Virus record (IMG/VR): IMGVR_UViG_3300042345_000469
Location: 1 to 64,000 of that record
Strand: one strand, 5' to 3'
DNA length: 64,000 bases
Source: a virus
The notes beneath the pieces are model-generated. The model was not told the DNA's origin, did no database searches, and worked only from the letters and a program-made list of their open reading frames with translations. Shown piece after piece: positions 39,656-49,200 of this stretch. Position 1 is the first letter of the stretch. Each line of letters opens with the position of its first letter. The translations under genes and the position numbers were made by a program.

Positions 39656-40653
39656 GATAATGTACCACTAAATCCAAAATCATCGCCAACTTCTATGAGA
39701 TCATTATCTTCGGTTGTAATTTTCTTAACAGATGATCCTAAAACATGAGGTGCTGCAATTGTTTCATCTGATCCTCTTTTAACAGTAAGAAGATTTCCTG
39801 CTTTAGAATCAACATACATTTCTTCTTCATCAACATATATGTATGTATTTTCTGGAATATTGGATGCATCTACAACTTCTACTAGAGTATCAGATAAAGA
39901 TATATCTTTTGAAAGAGTTGTAGTGATAGTTCCAGTATAATTCTTTGTTGCTCTTGGTTCTACTGTATACACAACCTCTCTCGTTGGTGTTTTGGTTGAA
40001 TCTCCTGCAACAAGACCAATAGAAACTTTTTTGATAACATCTGAAGAAGCAGTAGAAATAGGTCCAAACAGATAAGTTTTTGCAGTAAATCTCAATGTAT
40101 AAATTAGTGCTCTCCTAGTTGAAAAATCACCTTCATAATCATCAGACATTGAAATGCTGTTTAGAATAACAGGTATATCTCTCTTCTCTCCAATCTCTTT
40201 TACTAAATCAATACTGATTGTATATGCTGGTTGGAAATATGGTATAATTTGCTCTATAATTTGGAGCATATCATCATTCAATTTTGTCATTATACTCAAC
40301 TCAAAATCAAGGTTATATGGAACAGGCAAATATGCCTTTTTTTCTTGAGTTTTGTTTGTTGAAGATGTAGTTAGGAATGATTGAGTTGTAGTGGCTTTTC
40401 TGGTAGGATCATATGATAAACCAACCAGTTCAAATGACATTCTAGGCAAAGTCATCTGAACTGGTTTATTTAAATTTGGAGACTGTTCTAGTCTGGCCAA
40501 GAATTTTTGAGTAGGACCGTATGCAAAAGGTACTTTTATAACACTAACAACATTTCCACTGTTGTCTGTATGTTTAATTGAGATATTATTGAATAAAGAA
40601 CCAAAAGAAATTACTGTTCTTCTTAATATCTCGTGATAAAAATACTCAAACAT
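39652..40653 (-). CDS. 15: gp15 tail terminator / sheath stabiliser
   Basis: Hexameric protein that caps the tube and sheath at the neck. 333 residues (T4 272). N-terminus MFEYFYHEILRRTVISFGSLFNNISIKH parallels T4; conserved blocks are VPFAYGPTQKFLARL, LPRMSFELVGLSYD, LDFELSIMTKLNDDMLQIIEQIIPYFQPAY and RRALIYTLRF. The C-terminal 70 residues are an added beta domain (TYIYVDEEEMYVDS, GSDETIAAPH) with a YV/YVD phrase common in marine phage tail proteins. Late promoter CATAAATA lies upstream at the gp14 stop. Confidence 0.96.
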   Translation of the reverse strand: MFEYFYHEILRRTVISFGSLFNNISIKHTDNSGNVVSVIKVPFAYGPTQKFLARLEQSPNLNKPVQMTLPRMSFELVGLSYDPTRKATTTQSFLTTSSTNKTQEKKAYLPVPYNLDFELSIMTKLNDDMLQIIEQIIPYFQPAYTISIDLVKEIGEKRDIPVILNSISMSDDYEGDFSTRRALIYTLRFTAKTYLFGPISTASSDVIKKVSIGLVAGDSTKTPTREVVYTVEPRATKNYTGTITTTLSKDISLSDTLVEVVDASNIPENTYIYVDEEEMYVDSKAGNLLTVKRGSDETIAAPHVLGSSVKKITTEDNDLIEVGDDFGFSGTLS

Positions 40654-40675
40654 TATTAGAAAAAATTAGATATAC

Positions 40676-40683
40676 TATTTATG
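40676..40683 (-). promoter_or_regulatory. Late promoter CATAAATA over the gp14 stop
   Basis: Built around the gp14 stop (CCA TAA ATA), 22 bases before the gp15 ATG. Confidence 0.78.
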
Positions 40684-42055
40684 GAGTACCAAAAGGATTT
40701 TTTTCAGTAAAATCAATTATTGAATCTGCTTCGCTTTCTATAACATCATTTTCCGCGTAAGGATCTACTATATTATCTGTGTTAATAGTATTTAATTTAT
40801 ATGATGCACTACTTGCAGATCCAACTATTACATCTCCTGATTTAAAAGTTCCAGATATTACAAATATTTGAAGTTCATTAGTCACACTATTCCAGGAGTT
40901 GACTCTTGCAGTTGCTCCACTTACTGATCCGGTAATTATTTCATTAAATTGATAGGTTCCTGTTCCGCCTGTAAATGGAGACTCTATGGTAATTGTTGGT
41001 GCTACAGTATATCCTATTCCAGCATCTATTATTCTTATTTGAGAAATAGTTCCTGCAGAACTTACTACAGCATATGCTTTAGCGGTTGTTCCAATTCCAG
41101 GACCAGTAAATGTAACTGTTGGAGAAGTAGTATATCCAGAACCACCGGATGTAATTGTCACTACTCCTACTAATCCCTCTCCAATTACCGAAGTTGCAGC
41201 AGCTCCAGATCCACCACCGCCAATAAAAACTACTCCCGGTGCTACCGTATATCCAGATCCCACATTAACTAATTCAACTCCTTGAACTTTTAATGAAGTA
41301 GTTCCGTTACAATCAATAATATTTCCAATCATTGTTGCAACACCAACTGCATTAATTCCTCCAGCAGGAGCAGAAGATATTGCAACTCTAGGTACTGAGG
41401 TATATCCATCACCTCTATTCGTGATGCGAATAAACCTTATTCCACTATTTACAATATTTGTATAAGCAGAAGCAGTTACACCTGATCCAACCAAAGTCAG
41501 TGTTTGAATATAACCTTGATCTTTAATATTATCATCAATTTCATCTACATTAGTATCAATAATCTCATCTTCGTATCTAAAGAGTTCGCATCTTAATTCA
41601 TAAACATAGTTCTTTTGTAACTGGTAGAAAGGTTGTTCATGTTCAACATATTTTATTTCAAACAACCTATCACCCAAAGGAAAATAAACTAAATCTCCTT
41701 CTTTTGGTCTAGTAGATAATTCTATATTTGGTACATCTCTTATAAGTGGAGAAATGTAAGTTTCAAATCTTTCTCTTGAGATAATCAAACTCAGATCATC
41801 TAGTTCTTGAATTCCAAATTTTGACAATATAGTACCTGCTCCACTATATCCATCGTAGCTGTTCACATATGCTTCTATTGGATATGCATTGTCAAATTTA
41901 GATTGTATAACTTCTCTTATTACAGTCTTTTTAGTTAAATATTGCCTAGGAATATAATATATTTCAACGCCATACATTCTTAATTGCTCATTTATTAGGT
42001 CTTGGATTAAACCTTGTTCACTTTTAGATCCTTGCTGAAAAAATGGATTAAGCAT
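40679..42055 (-). CDS. 14: gp14 neck protein with inserted GYT repeats
   Basis: Neck protein that joins head and tail. 458 residues against 256 in T4. The N-terminal 180 residues are gp14-like: MLNPFFQQGSKSEQGLIQDLINEQLRMYGVEIYYIPR, then FEIKYVEHEQPFYQLQKNYVYELRCELFRYEDEIIDT. It then has about 200 extra residues made of four G-x-G-Y-T-x-x-P-x-V units (GDGYTSVPRVAI, GSGYTVAPGVVF, GSGYTTSPTVTF, GIGYTVAPTITI) and a VSGATARV unit, and returns to a gp14-type end (DIIDFTEKNPFGTP). The inserted part could bind fibres or host surface, unproven. Confidence 0.93.
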   Translation of the reverse strand: MLNPFFQQGSKSEQGLIQDLINEQLRMYGVEIYYIPRQYLTKKTVIREVIQSKFDNAYPIEAYVNSYDGYSGAGTILSKFGIQELDDLSLIISRERFETYISPLIRDVPNIELSTRPKEGDLVYFPLGDRLFEIKYVEHEQPFYQLQKNYVYELRCELFRYEDEIIDTNVDEIDDNIKDQGYIQTLTLVGSGVTASAYTNIVNSGIRFIRITNRGDGYTSVPRVAISSAPAGGINAVGVATMIGNIIDCNGTTSLKVQGVELVNVGSGYTVAPGVVFIGGGGSGAAATSVIGEGLVGVVTITSGGSGYTTSPTVTFTGPGIGTTAKAYAVVSSAGTISQIRIIDAGIGYTVAPTITIESPFTGGTGTYQFNEIITGSVSGATARVNSWNSVTNELQIFVISGTFKSGDVIVGSASSASYKLNTINTDNIVDPYAENDVIESEADSIIDFTEKNPFGTP

Positions 42056-42059
42056 TTGA

Positions 42060-42908
42060 TCATCCTATCATATCTAGTGGGGGAAGTTCATATGTATTAG
42101 ACATTTTTTCCATTAAAACATCAATTTCTCTTTGAGCATCGTCATACATTTGTCTTCCATTAAGTTCAACTCCACCTGGAAGTTTAACTCCGGTAAATTT
42201 CATCATATTTTGTCCCCACTGCCTTTTAATCAGAGAAGTTAGATATGGTTTTATAAATGAATCATTCCAAACTCTACTATAATCATTTGGATCTAGTGTT
42301 GAATAACAATCAATAATAATATATTGCCCATCTCTAACTGATGCCCAATCAATATCCAAATATAATCTATCTTGTCTCTTGTTAAATCTAATCTGCTTTT
42401 GAGTATTCAATAGGAAATCAAGATCTTCAAGATAAGTTTTTACCATTGCATATGTTAAAAGTTCAGTTGATCCCCAATAATAAACATCATTTAAAAATAA
42501 CTGATACTTCACACTAAACATGTTGTGAGTAATAGTATTTGCTCCATCAAAAAGAAATATTTTATTTACTCCGATCACAGACGGTGGCATTTGTAAATAG
42601 TTTCCATTTTCCTCATAGTTAAAAGTAGTGGTAATCCCTGCAATAGTGGTAGTTACACTTGTTGTAGTAATTCCAACTGCAGGAGCATTGCCTCCTCTTG
42701 CTCTACCTCTATCAATATCATTCTGCGTTAATTTATATTTAAAAAAGGCAGGATAAACACCATCAAAGTGTCTTTCCTGGAAAAATTGAACAGCATCATC
42801 TACCAAATCTTCAATCTGTTCATCTGCAACATTAATTTCCAGAACAGGAGCACCAAGTTTCCTCTTACAATAATCAATAAGTTCTTGTCTAGTAGATGGT
42901 TGTGCCAT
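42060..42908 (-). CDS. 13: gp13 neck protein
   Basis: Head-completion neck protein paired with gp14. 282 residues (T4 309). N-terminus RQELIDYCKRKLGAPVLEINV with IEDLVDDAVQFFQERHFDG is the family opening; later YQLFLNDVYYWG, NLQ-type membrane-free helices, and IDCYSTLDPNDYSRVWNDSF and KRQWGQNMMKFTGVKLPGGVELNG near the C-terminus, all typical. Late promoter TATAAATA lies 22 bases before the ATG at 42908. Four bases separate it from gp14. Confidence 0.96.
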   Translation of the reverse strand: MAQPSTRQELIDYCKRKLGAPVLEINVADEQIEDLVDDAVQFFQERHFDGVYPAFFKYKLTQNDIDRGRARGGNAPAVGITTTSVTTTIAGITTTFNYEENGNYLQMPPSVIGVNKIFLFDGANTITHNMFSVKYQLFLNDVYYWGSTELLTYAMVKTYLEDLDFLLNTQKQIRFNKRQDRLYLDIDWASVRDGQYIIIDCYSTLDPNDYSRVWNDSFIKPYLTSLIKRQWGQNMMKFTGVKLPGGVELNGRQMYDDAQREIDVLMEKMSNTYELPPLDMIG

Positions 42909-42930
42909 TTATTCTTTTATTCCTAAAAGA

Positions 42931-42938
42931 TATTTATA
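42931..42938 (-). promoter_or_regulatory. Late promoter TATAAATA over the stop of the 128-aa gene
   Basis: Exact octamer built on that stop (CTA TAA ATA), 22 bases before the gp13 ATG. Confidence 0.82.
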
Positions 42939-43320
42939 GTGCGGAAGAAATTCCCGGTCTAACTAAAATATTTCCGTCTGCAATTCTATATGTTGTTGAA
43001 CCAGAACTGACTAAAATATCATAAACATATCTACCTTCTTTTAAATTTCTTGTAGCAGTAGATCCAAGTGATATGTTAAATCTTCCGCCAGCAGCACTTG
43101 TGAAACCAACGTTAAAAGTAGCAACAGCATATGAAGAAGATCCTATTGAAACACTCTTTGCCATTTGTGAAGATCCAGTCCAACTTGTAAAGTTAAAAGG
43201 ACTTCCTGATGTTGTTAGTACTGTAAAAGAGTCATTAAAGTTAGATCCGGTGTTAATTACTAAATTAACACCGTAAGAAACTCCAGTTTCTGGATCAAAT
43301 GTGATTGTGTGCTTTGCCAT
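42934..43320 (-). CDS. Beta-sandwich virion protein, 128 aa
   Basis: 128 residues with an immunoglobulin-like plan: FDPETGVSYGVNLVINTGSNF, then SGSPFNFTSWTGSSQMAKS, then ATFNVGFTSAAGGRFNISLG, then LKEGRYVYDILVSSGSTTYRI, then ILVRPGIS. The L-x-x-G-x-Y-V-Y-D segment and the G-x-P-F-N/D-L/F-T phrase recall phage baseplate-associated upper-protein-like domains (BppU type), a fold-level guess. The ATG overlaps the stop of the 54-residue gene (TAATG). Directly upstream of gp13, so a neck or tail decoration is plausible. Confidence 0.72.
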   Translation of the reverse strand: MAKHTITFDPETGVSYGVNLVINTGSNFNDSFTVLTTSGSPFNFTSWTGSSQMAKSVSIGSSSYAVATFNVGFTSAAGGRFNISLGSTATRNLKEGRYVYDILVSSGSTTYRIADGNILVRPGISSAL

Positions 43321-43484
43321 TAGAATTTAGAAATAACTTCTTGCTGTTTTAAATAAAGTTTAAAATAACATTTTGCAAGAGTTTTTGCTTCTTCAATATC
43401 AGTTATATTATCTATCTCTGCAGAAATTTTGAAATATTCAAAATTTTTACTAAGATCTTCAAGAGATATGTCATTTGGATTCAT
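43320..43484 (-). CDS. Small helical protein, 54 aa
   Basis: 54 residues, MNPNDISLEDLSKNF then YFKISAEIDNITDIEEAKTL then AKCYFKLYLKQQEVI. Two helices with a short turn. I recall similar small proteins (a helix with AKCYxKLYxxQQE) in other marine T4-like phages at this site. The pattern (SLE, an E-E-A turn, a Tyr-rich second helix) also resembles NblA, the phycobilisome degradation adaptor, but that is a weak pattern-level match. Overlaps the upstream gene by 14 bases and the downstream gene by one, so coupled on both sides. Function unknown. Confidence 0.65.
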   Translation of the reverse strand: MNPNDISLEDLSKNFEYFKISAEIDNITDIEEAKTLAKCYFKLYLKQQEVISKF

Positions 43485-43698
43485 TTAATAAACTCCTTAA
43501 TAAGACTTTAATTTCATCTAAATCATCTTTCATACTAGAAAGATCTTGCTCAAGATTTTGTATTTTCTGATTTTCTTTTTCTTTAATCCTTTTCTGAGAC
43601 ATATATGAATTATACTCAGTCATACTAGTATTAATAACTGCTTTGGTTTCTTCATCGCGGATTAAATTTGAGTATCCATCAATTCTGGAGTGTTCCAT
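43471..43698 (-). CDS. Small coiled-coil protein, 75 aa
   Basis: 75 residues from the ATG at 43698 (MEHSRIDGYSNLIRDEETKAV), just after the stop of the 833-residue gene; the longer frame to 43713 would overlap that gene. The second half is a coiled coil with QNLEQDLSSMKDDLDEIKVL. The opening phrase with GYSNLIRDE matches, as I recall, a small conserved protein near the neck genes of many T4-like marine phages. Function unknown; trimer-forming coiled coil suggests a fibre or tape-assembly accessory role, an inference. Confidence 0.75.
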   Translation of the reverse strand: MEHSRIDGYSNLIRDEETKAVINTSMTEYNSYMSQKRIKEKENQKIQNLEQDLSSMKDDLDEIKVLLRSLLNESK

Positions 43699-43699
43699 A

Positions 43700-46201
43700 T
43701 CATGCCAATGCAATCACTCTTAGGTCTTTAATTCTTGGTGGATATGCTTGGTTTGTAGCAGTTCCTACAAGTTTAATTCCAAAATATCTAAAGTTTGGTA
43801 AATTATCAATAGTAAATTCATACTCTCTAAAATCTAAAACATCACTATCAAAACCAATTACATCTGTTTTTGAAATAGATTTATCTGGTAATCCATTGCT
43901 ATCAGATAAGTTAATAATATCACCATTTGTTGTTAGATTAGTATATCCTGGGAATGGATAGTATATTAGATCTGAATTTGGATCGTCAGTAATGGAATAG
44001 AAACATCTAATGTCATTTTGAGTGTTTACATAGGCACTCATATAAACTTTGATTGATGATGCTGGAGTCTCCAATGCTATAGGTTTAGTAGCATAAACGA
44101 AAGAAGAAGGATCATCTTTCAATGTAGATACTCTGTCATCCGTTGCATAATTTTCAATTGCTTTATTAACTCTGTTAGTCGTAAATATCATACCAACTCT
44201 ATCAAGGTCAATAACTGGAGATAGATATGAATTTGTTGTTGATAAGTTAAGATTTAATGTGAATGACTTATTTGCAGGCAGATTGGTGAGTTTTGAAGTT
44301 TCATTAATCTTTGAAGAAATTACTCTTGGTGAGGTCAAATAGTTAGTTGCATTTAGATTAATTGGCTCAAATCCCTGATCTAAGAAAGATATTTCATTTC
44401 CACCAATACTAGTTCCACTCACGGTTCTCATTGAGGCATTAATATTTGTACCTCTAAGTGTCATAGTCTGAACAATAGGTTTGATTATTTCAAAAGGAAT
44501 ATTTTGCGTTGCATTCGCAGAAGATCCCCCAGTTGATTTTGTTTCATTTAAAAATAATTTTGGATATCCAACTGATAAAGATCTATTGACCATAGTAGAA
44601 CTTTGATCAGTCATGTCTAATTTAATATGATAGTAATCTAAATCTCTTGGATTTGAAATCGTTACATCTTCCAGATTATGAGTTTTATTAATTCTTCTTA
44701 GAGAAACTCCTGACAACTCATATTTGTACACTAGTGTTCCTGCAACATAACCAAACGATTTTGTTTGATCTACTCCTCTTGTAATTCCTGTGAGTTGTGG
44801 AGGAGATGATGTGGAATTTATGCCAGTATAAGAAATAATTTCACTTTCAATTAAAACATAACCTGGATTTGTTGCTCCAACAGAAACATTTTCAAATGTA
44901 TCAAAATTTGCTATTTGTGTACTTTCAATTGAAATATTGCCAGTTGAAGCAGCAGTATAATCTAAGAAAAGTTTTGTTGGTTTTAAATCTGATGTAACAT
45001 TACTAATAGTAACTAAGTTTTGAACTGAGTTCATTCCGTGATTTTTATGGTTTACTTTAATATGTAAACCATCGGAGATTTCTGTAATTCCACCTGTTGG
45101 GATGATTACGTTTGCTCCAGTTCTATTTAAGTCAGTAGATATTCCAAGGTTATTAATGTACCTAACAGTGTTTCCAACTCCAGTTACATATTCTCCTTGA
45201 ACTTGATCAATTATTAGTTCGTTTACTCCAGAAATTTGAGATACTGATAATCTTAGATTTCTTCCTAAATTTTGTGATCCTATAGTGGTAATTCCAAGAA
45301 CATCACCAGCAGAATATCCGGTTCCTCCGTTAGAAATTGTAGCGGCTACTGCAACTCCATTAGAGATAGTTATATTTGCTCTTGCATCTCTACCACTTCC
45401 AGTTACACTATCTAAAGAAACATTAGAAAAAACAAACGTTCCAGAAGAGGGAGTGTATCCAATTCCTGCATTTATAATTCCTAAGGTGCTAAATGCAGAT
45501 CCAGCATATCCAACAAAATTACCAGTTGCATTACTATTTTGTTGGATAATAGTGTTTCCTAAAGTAGGAAGATTTGCTGTTGCAATTGTGGTTCCAATTC
45601 CTACTTTGATTTTTTTAGAATTAACTTCTAAAGAATCTTTTACTAAAGTAGCAATTTGATCATTTCCTACGCTTAAGTTTGGATTATAAAAATTTATATT
45701 TCCGCTACTAACAAAATCTGCTCTGTAAAGTTTAAATTTTAAATCTTCTAATTGGCTTGGATTCCAAGTAGATCCATTTTGTGACTTAAATAGAGAACCG
45801 CTTGAAGGTTGTTTAGTTACTAATGTTTGTTGAGACTCTGATAATGTAGTAGTACTTACATCAAATTCGGAAATTCTAGAAATCCAAACAGAATAAGAAC
45901 TAGAGTTTGAAAGTATTGCTATTGAATGAAATTGTTTTCCTGCAAGGTACACCGGAGAGTCAAAAGTAACTCTAGTTGGTAAAGACGCATCCTCAGAAAT
46001 AATAACATCGGATGGTTCAATTACAACTTCGCCAAATGGATAAATCTGATCTGTTGGTTGTCCAAGTTGCACAGGTCTGAGTTGAACTGTTACTGGCAAT
46101 TCTTGATCACGAGAATAAAAATATAAATCAAGTGAGGTTACAAAAATACCACTATCAGGTTCTACATAAAAAGTTTGTGCTAAAGGATCTATTAATTTCA
46201 T
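43700..46201 (-). CDS. Large virion structural protein, probably tail or baseplate, 833 aa
   Basis: 833 residues. Opens with LIDPLAQTFYVEPDSGIFV, a phrase I recall from the C-terminal part of DUF4815-type tail proteins, then beta-rich modules. About residues 210-320 hold two GYT/GYS units (GIGYTPSSGTFVF, GTGYSAGDVLGI). Further on are NISIESTQIANFDTF and the C-terminal sheet with NFRYFGIKLVGTATNQAYP. No catalytic motif. It probably pairs with the DUF4815 protein upstream in the baseplate or neck fibre. Late promoter AATAAATA is 22 bases before the ATG. Confidence 0.78.
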   Translation of the reverse strand: MKLIDPLAQTFYVEPDSGIFVTSLDLYFYSRDQELPVTVQLRPVQLGQPTDQIYPFGEVVIEPSDVIISEDASLPTRVTFDSPVYLAGKQFHSIAILSNSSSYSVWISRISEFDVSTTTLSESQQTLVTKQPSSGSLFKSQNGSTWNPSQLEDLKFKLYRADFVSSGNINFYNPNLSVGNDQIATLVKDSLEVNSKKIKVGIGTTIATANLPTLGNTIIQQNSNATGNFVGYAGSAFSTLGIINAGIGYTPSSGTFVFSNVSLDSVTGSGRDARANITISNGVAVAATISNGGTGYSAGDVLGITTIGSQNLGRNLRLSVSQISGVNELIIDQVQGEYVTGVGNTVRYINNLGISTDLNRTGANVIIPTGGITEISDGLHIKVNHKNHGMNSVQNLVTISNVTSDLKPTKLFLDYTAASTGNISIESTQIANFDTFENVSVGATNPGYVLIESEIISYTGINSTSSPPQLTGITRGVDQTKSFGYVAGTLVYKYELSGVSLRRINKTHNLEDVTISNPRDLDYYHIKLDMTDQSSTMVNRSLSVGYPKLFLNETKSTGGSSANATQNIPFEIIKPIVQTMTLRGTNINASMRTVSGTSIGGNEISFLDQGFEPINLNATNYLTSPRVISSKINETSKLTNLPANKSFTLNLNLSTTNSYLSPVIDLDRVGMIFTTNRVNKAIENYATDDRVSTLKDDPSSFVYATKPIALETPASSIKVYMSAYVNTQNDIRCFYSITDDPNSDLIYYPFPGYTNLTTNGDIINLSDSNGLPDKSISKTDVIGFDSDVLDFREYEFTIDNLPNFRYFGIKLVGTATNQAYPPRIKDLRVIALA

Positions 46202-46223
46202 TTTAAATACTTTTTGATAAGAT

Positions 46224-46231
46224 TATTTATT
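46224..46231 (-). promoter_or_regulatory. Late promoter AATAAATA before the 833-aa gene
   Basis: Octamer 22 bases upstream of the ATG at 46201; about 18 bases after the stop of the DUF4815 gene. Confidence 0.72.
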
Positions 46232-46248
46232 TCTATTGCTGTTGTCTA

Positions 46249-49200
46249 TCATCTTCTTTTGTTCTTATTTTGTTGTTGTTTTTGTTGCTGTTGCTGTTGC
46301 TGTGTTGGCGGTGCCGGTGGTGGATTTGTTCTTGTTGAATTACTACCCTTGTTTTTAATAGCAGGAACCTTAACTACACCAAGAGCTGTCGCTTTAAATC
46401 CAGTAGAACCTTGTTTAATTTTTTGCTGTCCTGTTAGTTTATTCTTTCTCAATAGTTCTGCTTGTGCTCGTTCAGGTGTTCCTGGTAAAGTATTTTGTAG
46501 TGTAAAAACAGTACCTTTAGACACTTTAGTTTCTTTGTTGTTAAGAGAAAGTGCTGCATAAATTGGATTTTTGTCAAGTTCAGTTAGTTTAACATTATTT
46601 TTTCTAAACTCTGATGCAGCTGCTTTCTTACCTATCTTCTTGATCAATTCTGGACCAGTGTACCACTTACCTTTATATTTTACTTGTGTAAATGGAGTTG
46701 ATACTCCATCTACATTAGTATAAGAAGTTCTAACATTTTTATTCTTTTTAGGATCTTTTGGTGTGCCGTCCTCTGGTATAGATGGTGGTGGTGGAACATC
46801 ATTGACTGGAGGATCAGATTCTATAGGAGGATCAATCGGTGGTTCTGGTTCTGGGTAAGTAGATTGAGGTTCTTGTGATCCAAGACTCTCATCTAATGGA
46901 ACAATTCCATCATCATTTGGTGTAGGTAGAACTGGAGGTGCAGGTGGTACATAAGGTGGTAATGTATTTCCGACAATAGTTGTAGCAACAACAGCAGTAG
47001 GTCCAGTTGAAGATTCTACTTTACTCTCAATTACTGTCTGAGTTTCAGTTCTTACTGTTCTCACAGAAAGAATATTTTCTTGAACTCTATTAATTTTTCC
47101 TTCCGAATAGAATTTTTCTTCAGCACTAGTGATAGTTGAATCTATCAACGAATTGGTTGAACTACTAGTCATTCTAAACAGTTTTGTTCCTGTTTGGAAT
47201 GTGGGATTACCAAATACATTTGGATTGGGAATAAAGAACGATCCCATCACGACTCCATTGCGATCAGTTACTAGCCTGACCTGAGTTATTGTTGCCTCTG
47301 CTCCACTTGTTTGACCTCTTAATTTCATTCCAGATTGGACAAATCCACTAAATTCACCTTGAGGTTGTTGTGAAAGACTAAAAGTATCAATATTTAATAC
47401 TGTTGAAGTAGAAGAATACTCAGAAGGTAGTGTTTCTGCTACATTATATGGATTAGCTTTGGATATATCAGTAGGTAAATTATATGGACCATATCTATGA
47501 TTAGCAGTTGCAACTCTAAAGGTTATTTTTGGATCAGATTGAATTACTCCTAGTCCGGATGTTGAAGATGATACTATCGTTCCTTCAACTGTTTCTCCTA
47601 CTTGGAATGTTCCAGAAATCATACTGATTTCTAGTAATTTCGGAGTAATATACCTATTAACATCAACACCATTAAAGAATGAATAAACTCTAGTAATTGG
47701 TTTTAGTCTCTTAGCAACAAATTCAATATTTCTGGATCTCATATAAGAACTTATTTCTGTGCTGAGAACAGTATCTCCGAGAGAAACATTCTTAAACTCG
47801 TCTTTAGTGATCTTTCTAACGCCAGTTCTGGTACTAGTTCCTGTTTTTGTGGTTGTCTCAAGATCTTCTTTGATAATATAATATCCAACATTAACAGTTC
47901 TTGTATCTACTGCTTTTGTGGATCCAGTCCATACAGTCTCCCAAGATCCCCAGGTTACAGGACCAAATCCAGATTGTTTATCCAGTTCTGCCGCAGTAAT
48001 TTGAGACTCGGACTGAATATAGTTTGTTGATATTTCAGTTGTATTCGCTAGGAGTCTTACAGTATCAACCCAAACATCTGATGAAGGAATAAGATTAATA
48101 GTTCCTCCATAATATCCTACTCTAAATGGAGATACGCTTTCAATTCTAGTTGCGTATGGTTGAACTATTTCCTCAACTTCAACATAATTCAAAGTTACTA
48201 ACTCTTTGCTTTTTGCAATATTAGTTCCATTAAGATCTGTTACGTATCTAAGATCTGCTTGTGGATTGGCAGTAACTCCTAAACCGATTAATGAATTGGA
48301 TCCAATAATTAAGTCAACTTCTGTGGTATAATGTGAAGGTCTTAATTCAGAATTCTCAATATCAATACTATTCTTTACTATAGTTACTTTTTTCTGTGCA
48401 GAAGTTGTTGAGAAGTCATCTACAAAAAATCCTGACTTAAATCTATTAAGACCATTTACATCTCTAATGAATAGATTTGAAGTATCAGTTTCTAATAGAG
48501 AAAGTGAAGTATAATATTCTAAGTTCTTGATTCTATTTTCAAGAGAATGAATATCCTTCATCCTATATCTCTTGTGTTCTGCAAGATTTAGACTTGCATC
48601 ATTAACATTACAGAGATATGCTGGTAATGTAATGGTTGCAATATTTAATGCATCGTCAATATCCACTGGAGGTTGTGGATTATCTGCAGGTTCTCCTTTG
48701 TTTAGTTGGAATACGCCATCTTTTGTTAAATAAATTTTATCAATTCTTGGTAAGTAATAAGAATAGTTTAACAGTATAGATTCATCGGATGCTAAAACAT
48801 TAGAAGCAGAATTTCCACTTGATGTGAAACTTCTAGCATTAAATTCAAATGGAGATAATGCCGATGTAGTTACTGCAAAGTTTGAAACTCTTGGTCTAAT
48901 ATCAAGAATATCTGTGTTTCTAATTCCATTTACACTTGGAATGTCGCAATAATCAAATTGATTATATGAATCTGCAGTGGTAATATTTCCAGTATCTGAA
49001 GTTGAAAAACTTGCAGATTCGTAAGCAATCTTTAGTTTTCTAACTGGTTCCTTTGAATTTGATTTTCTTGTAATTCTAGAGTAGTCATAAATTGTATTTC
49101 TTTGACCATTATCAAAAGTATAATTTGCAGTGATGTTATTATCACCAGCATCAAACGCAGTAACAGTAGCTGTTATGCCTGATTCTTTAAATGTAATTAT

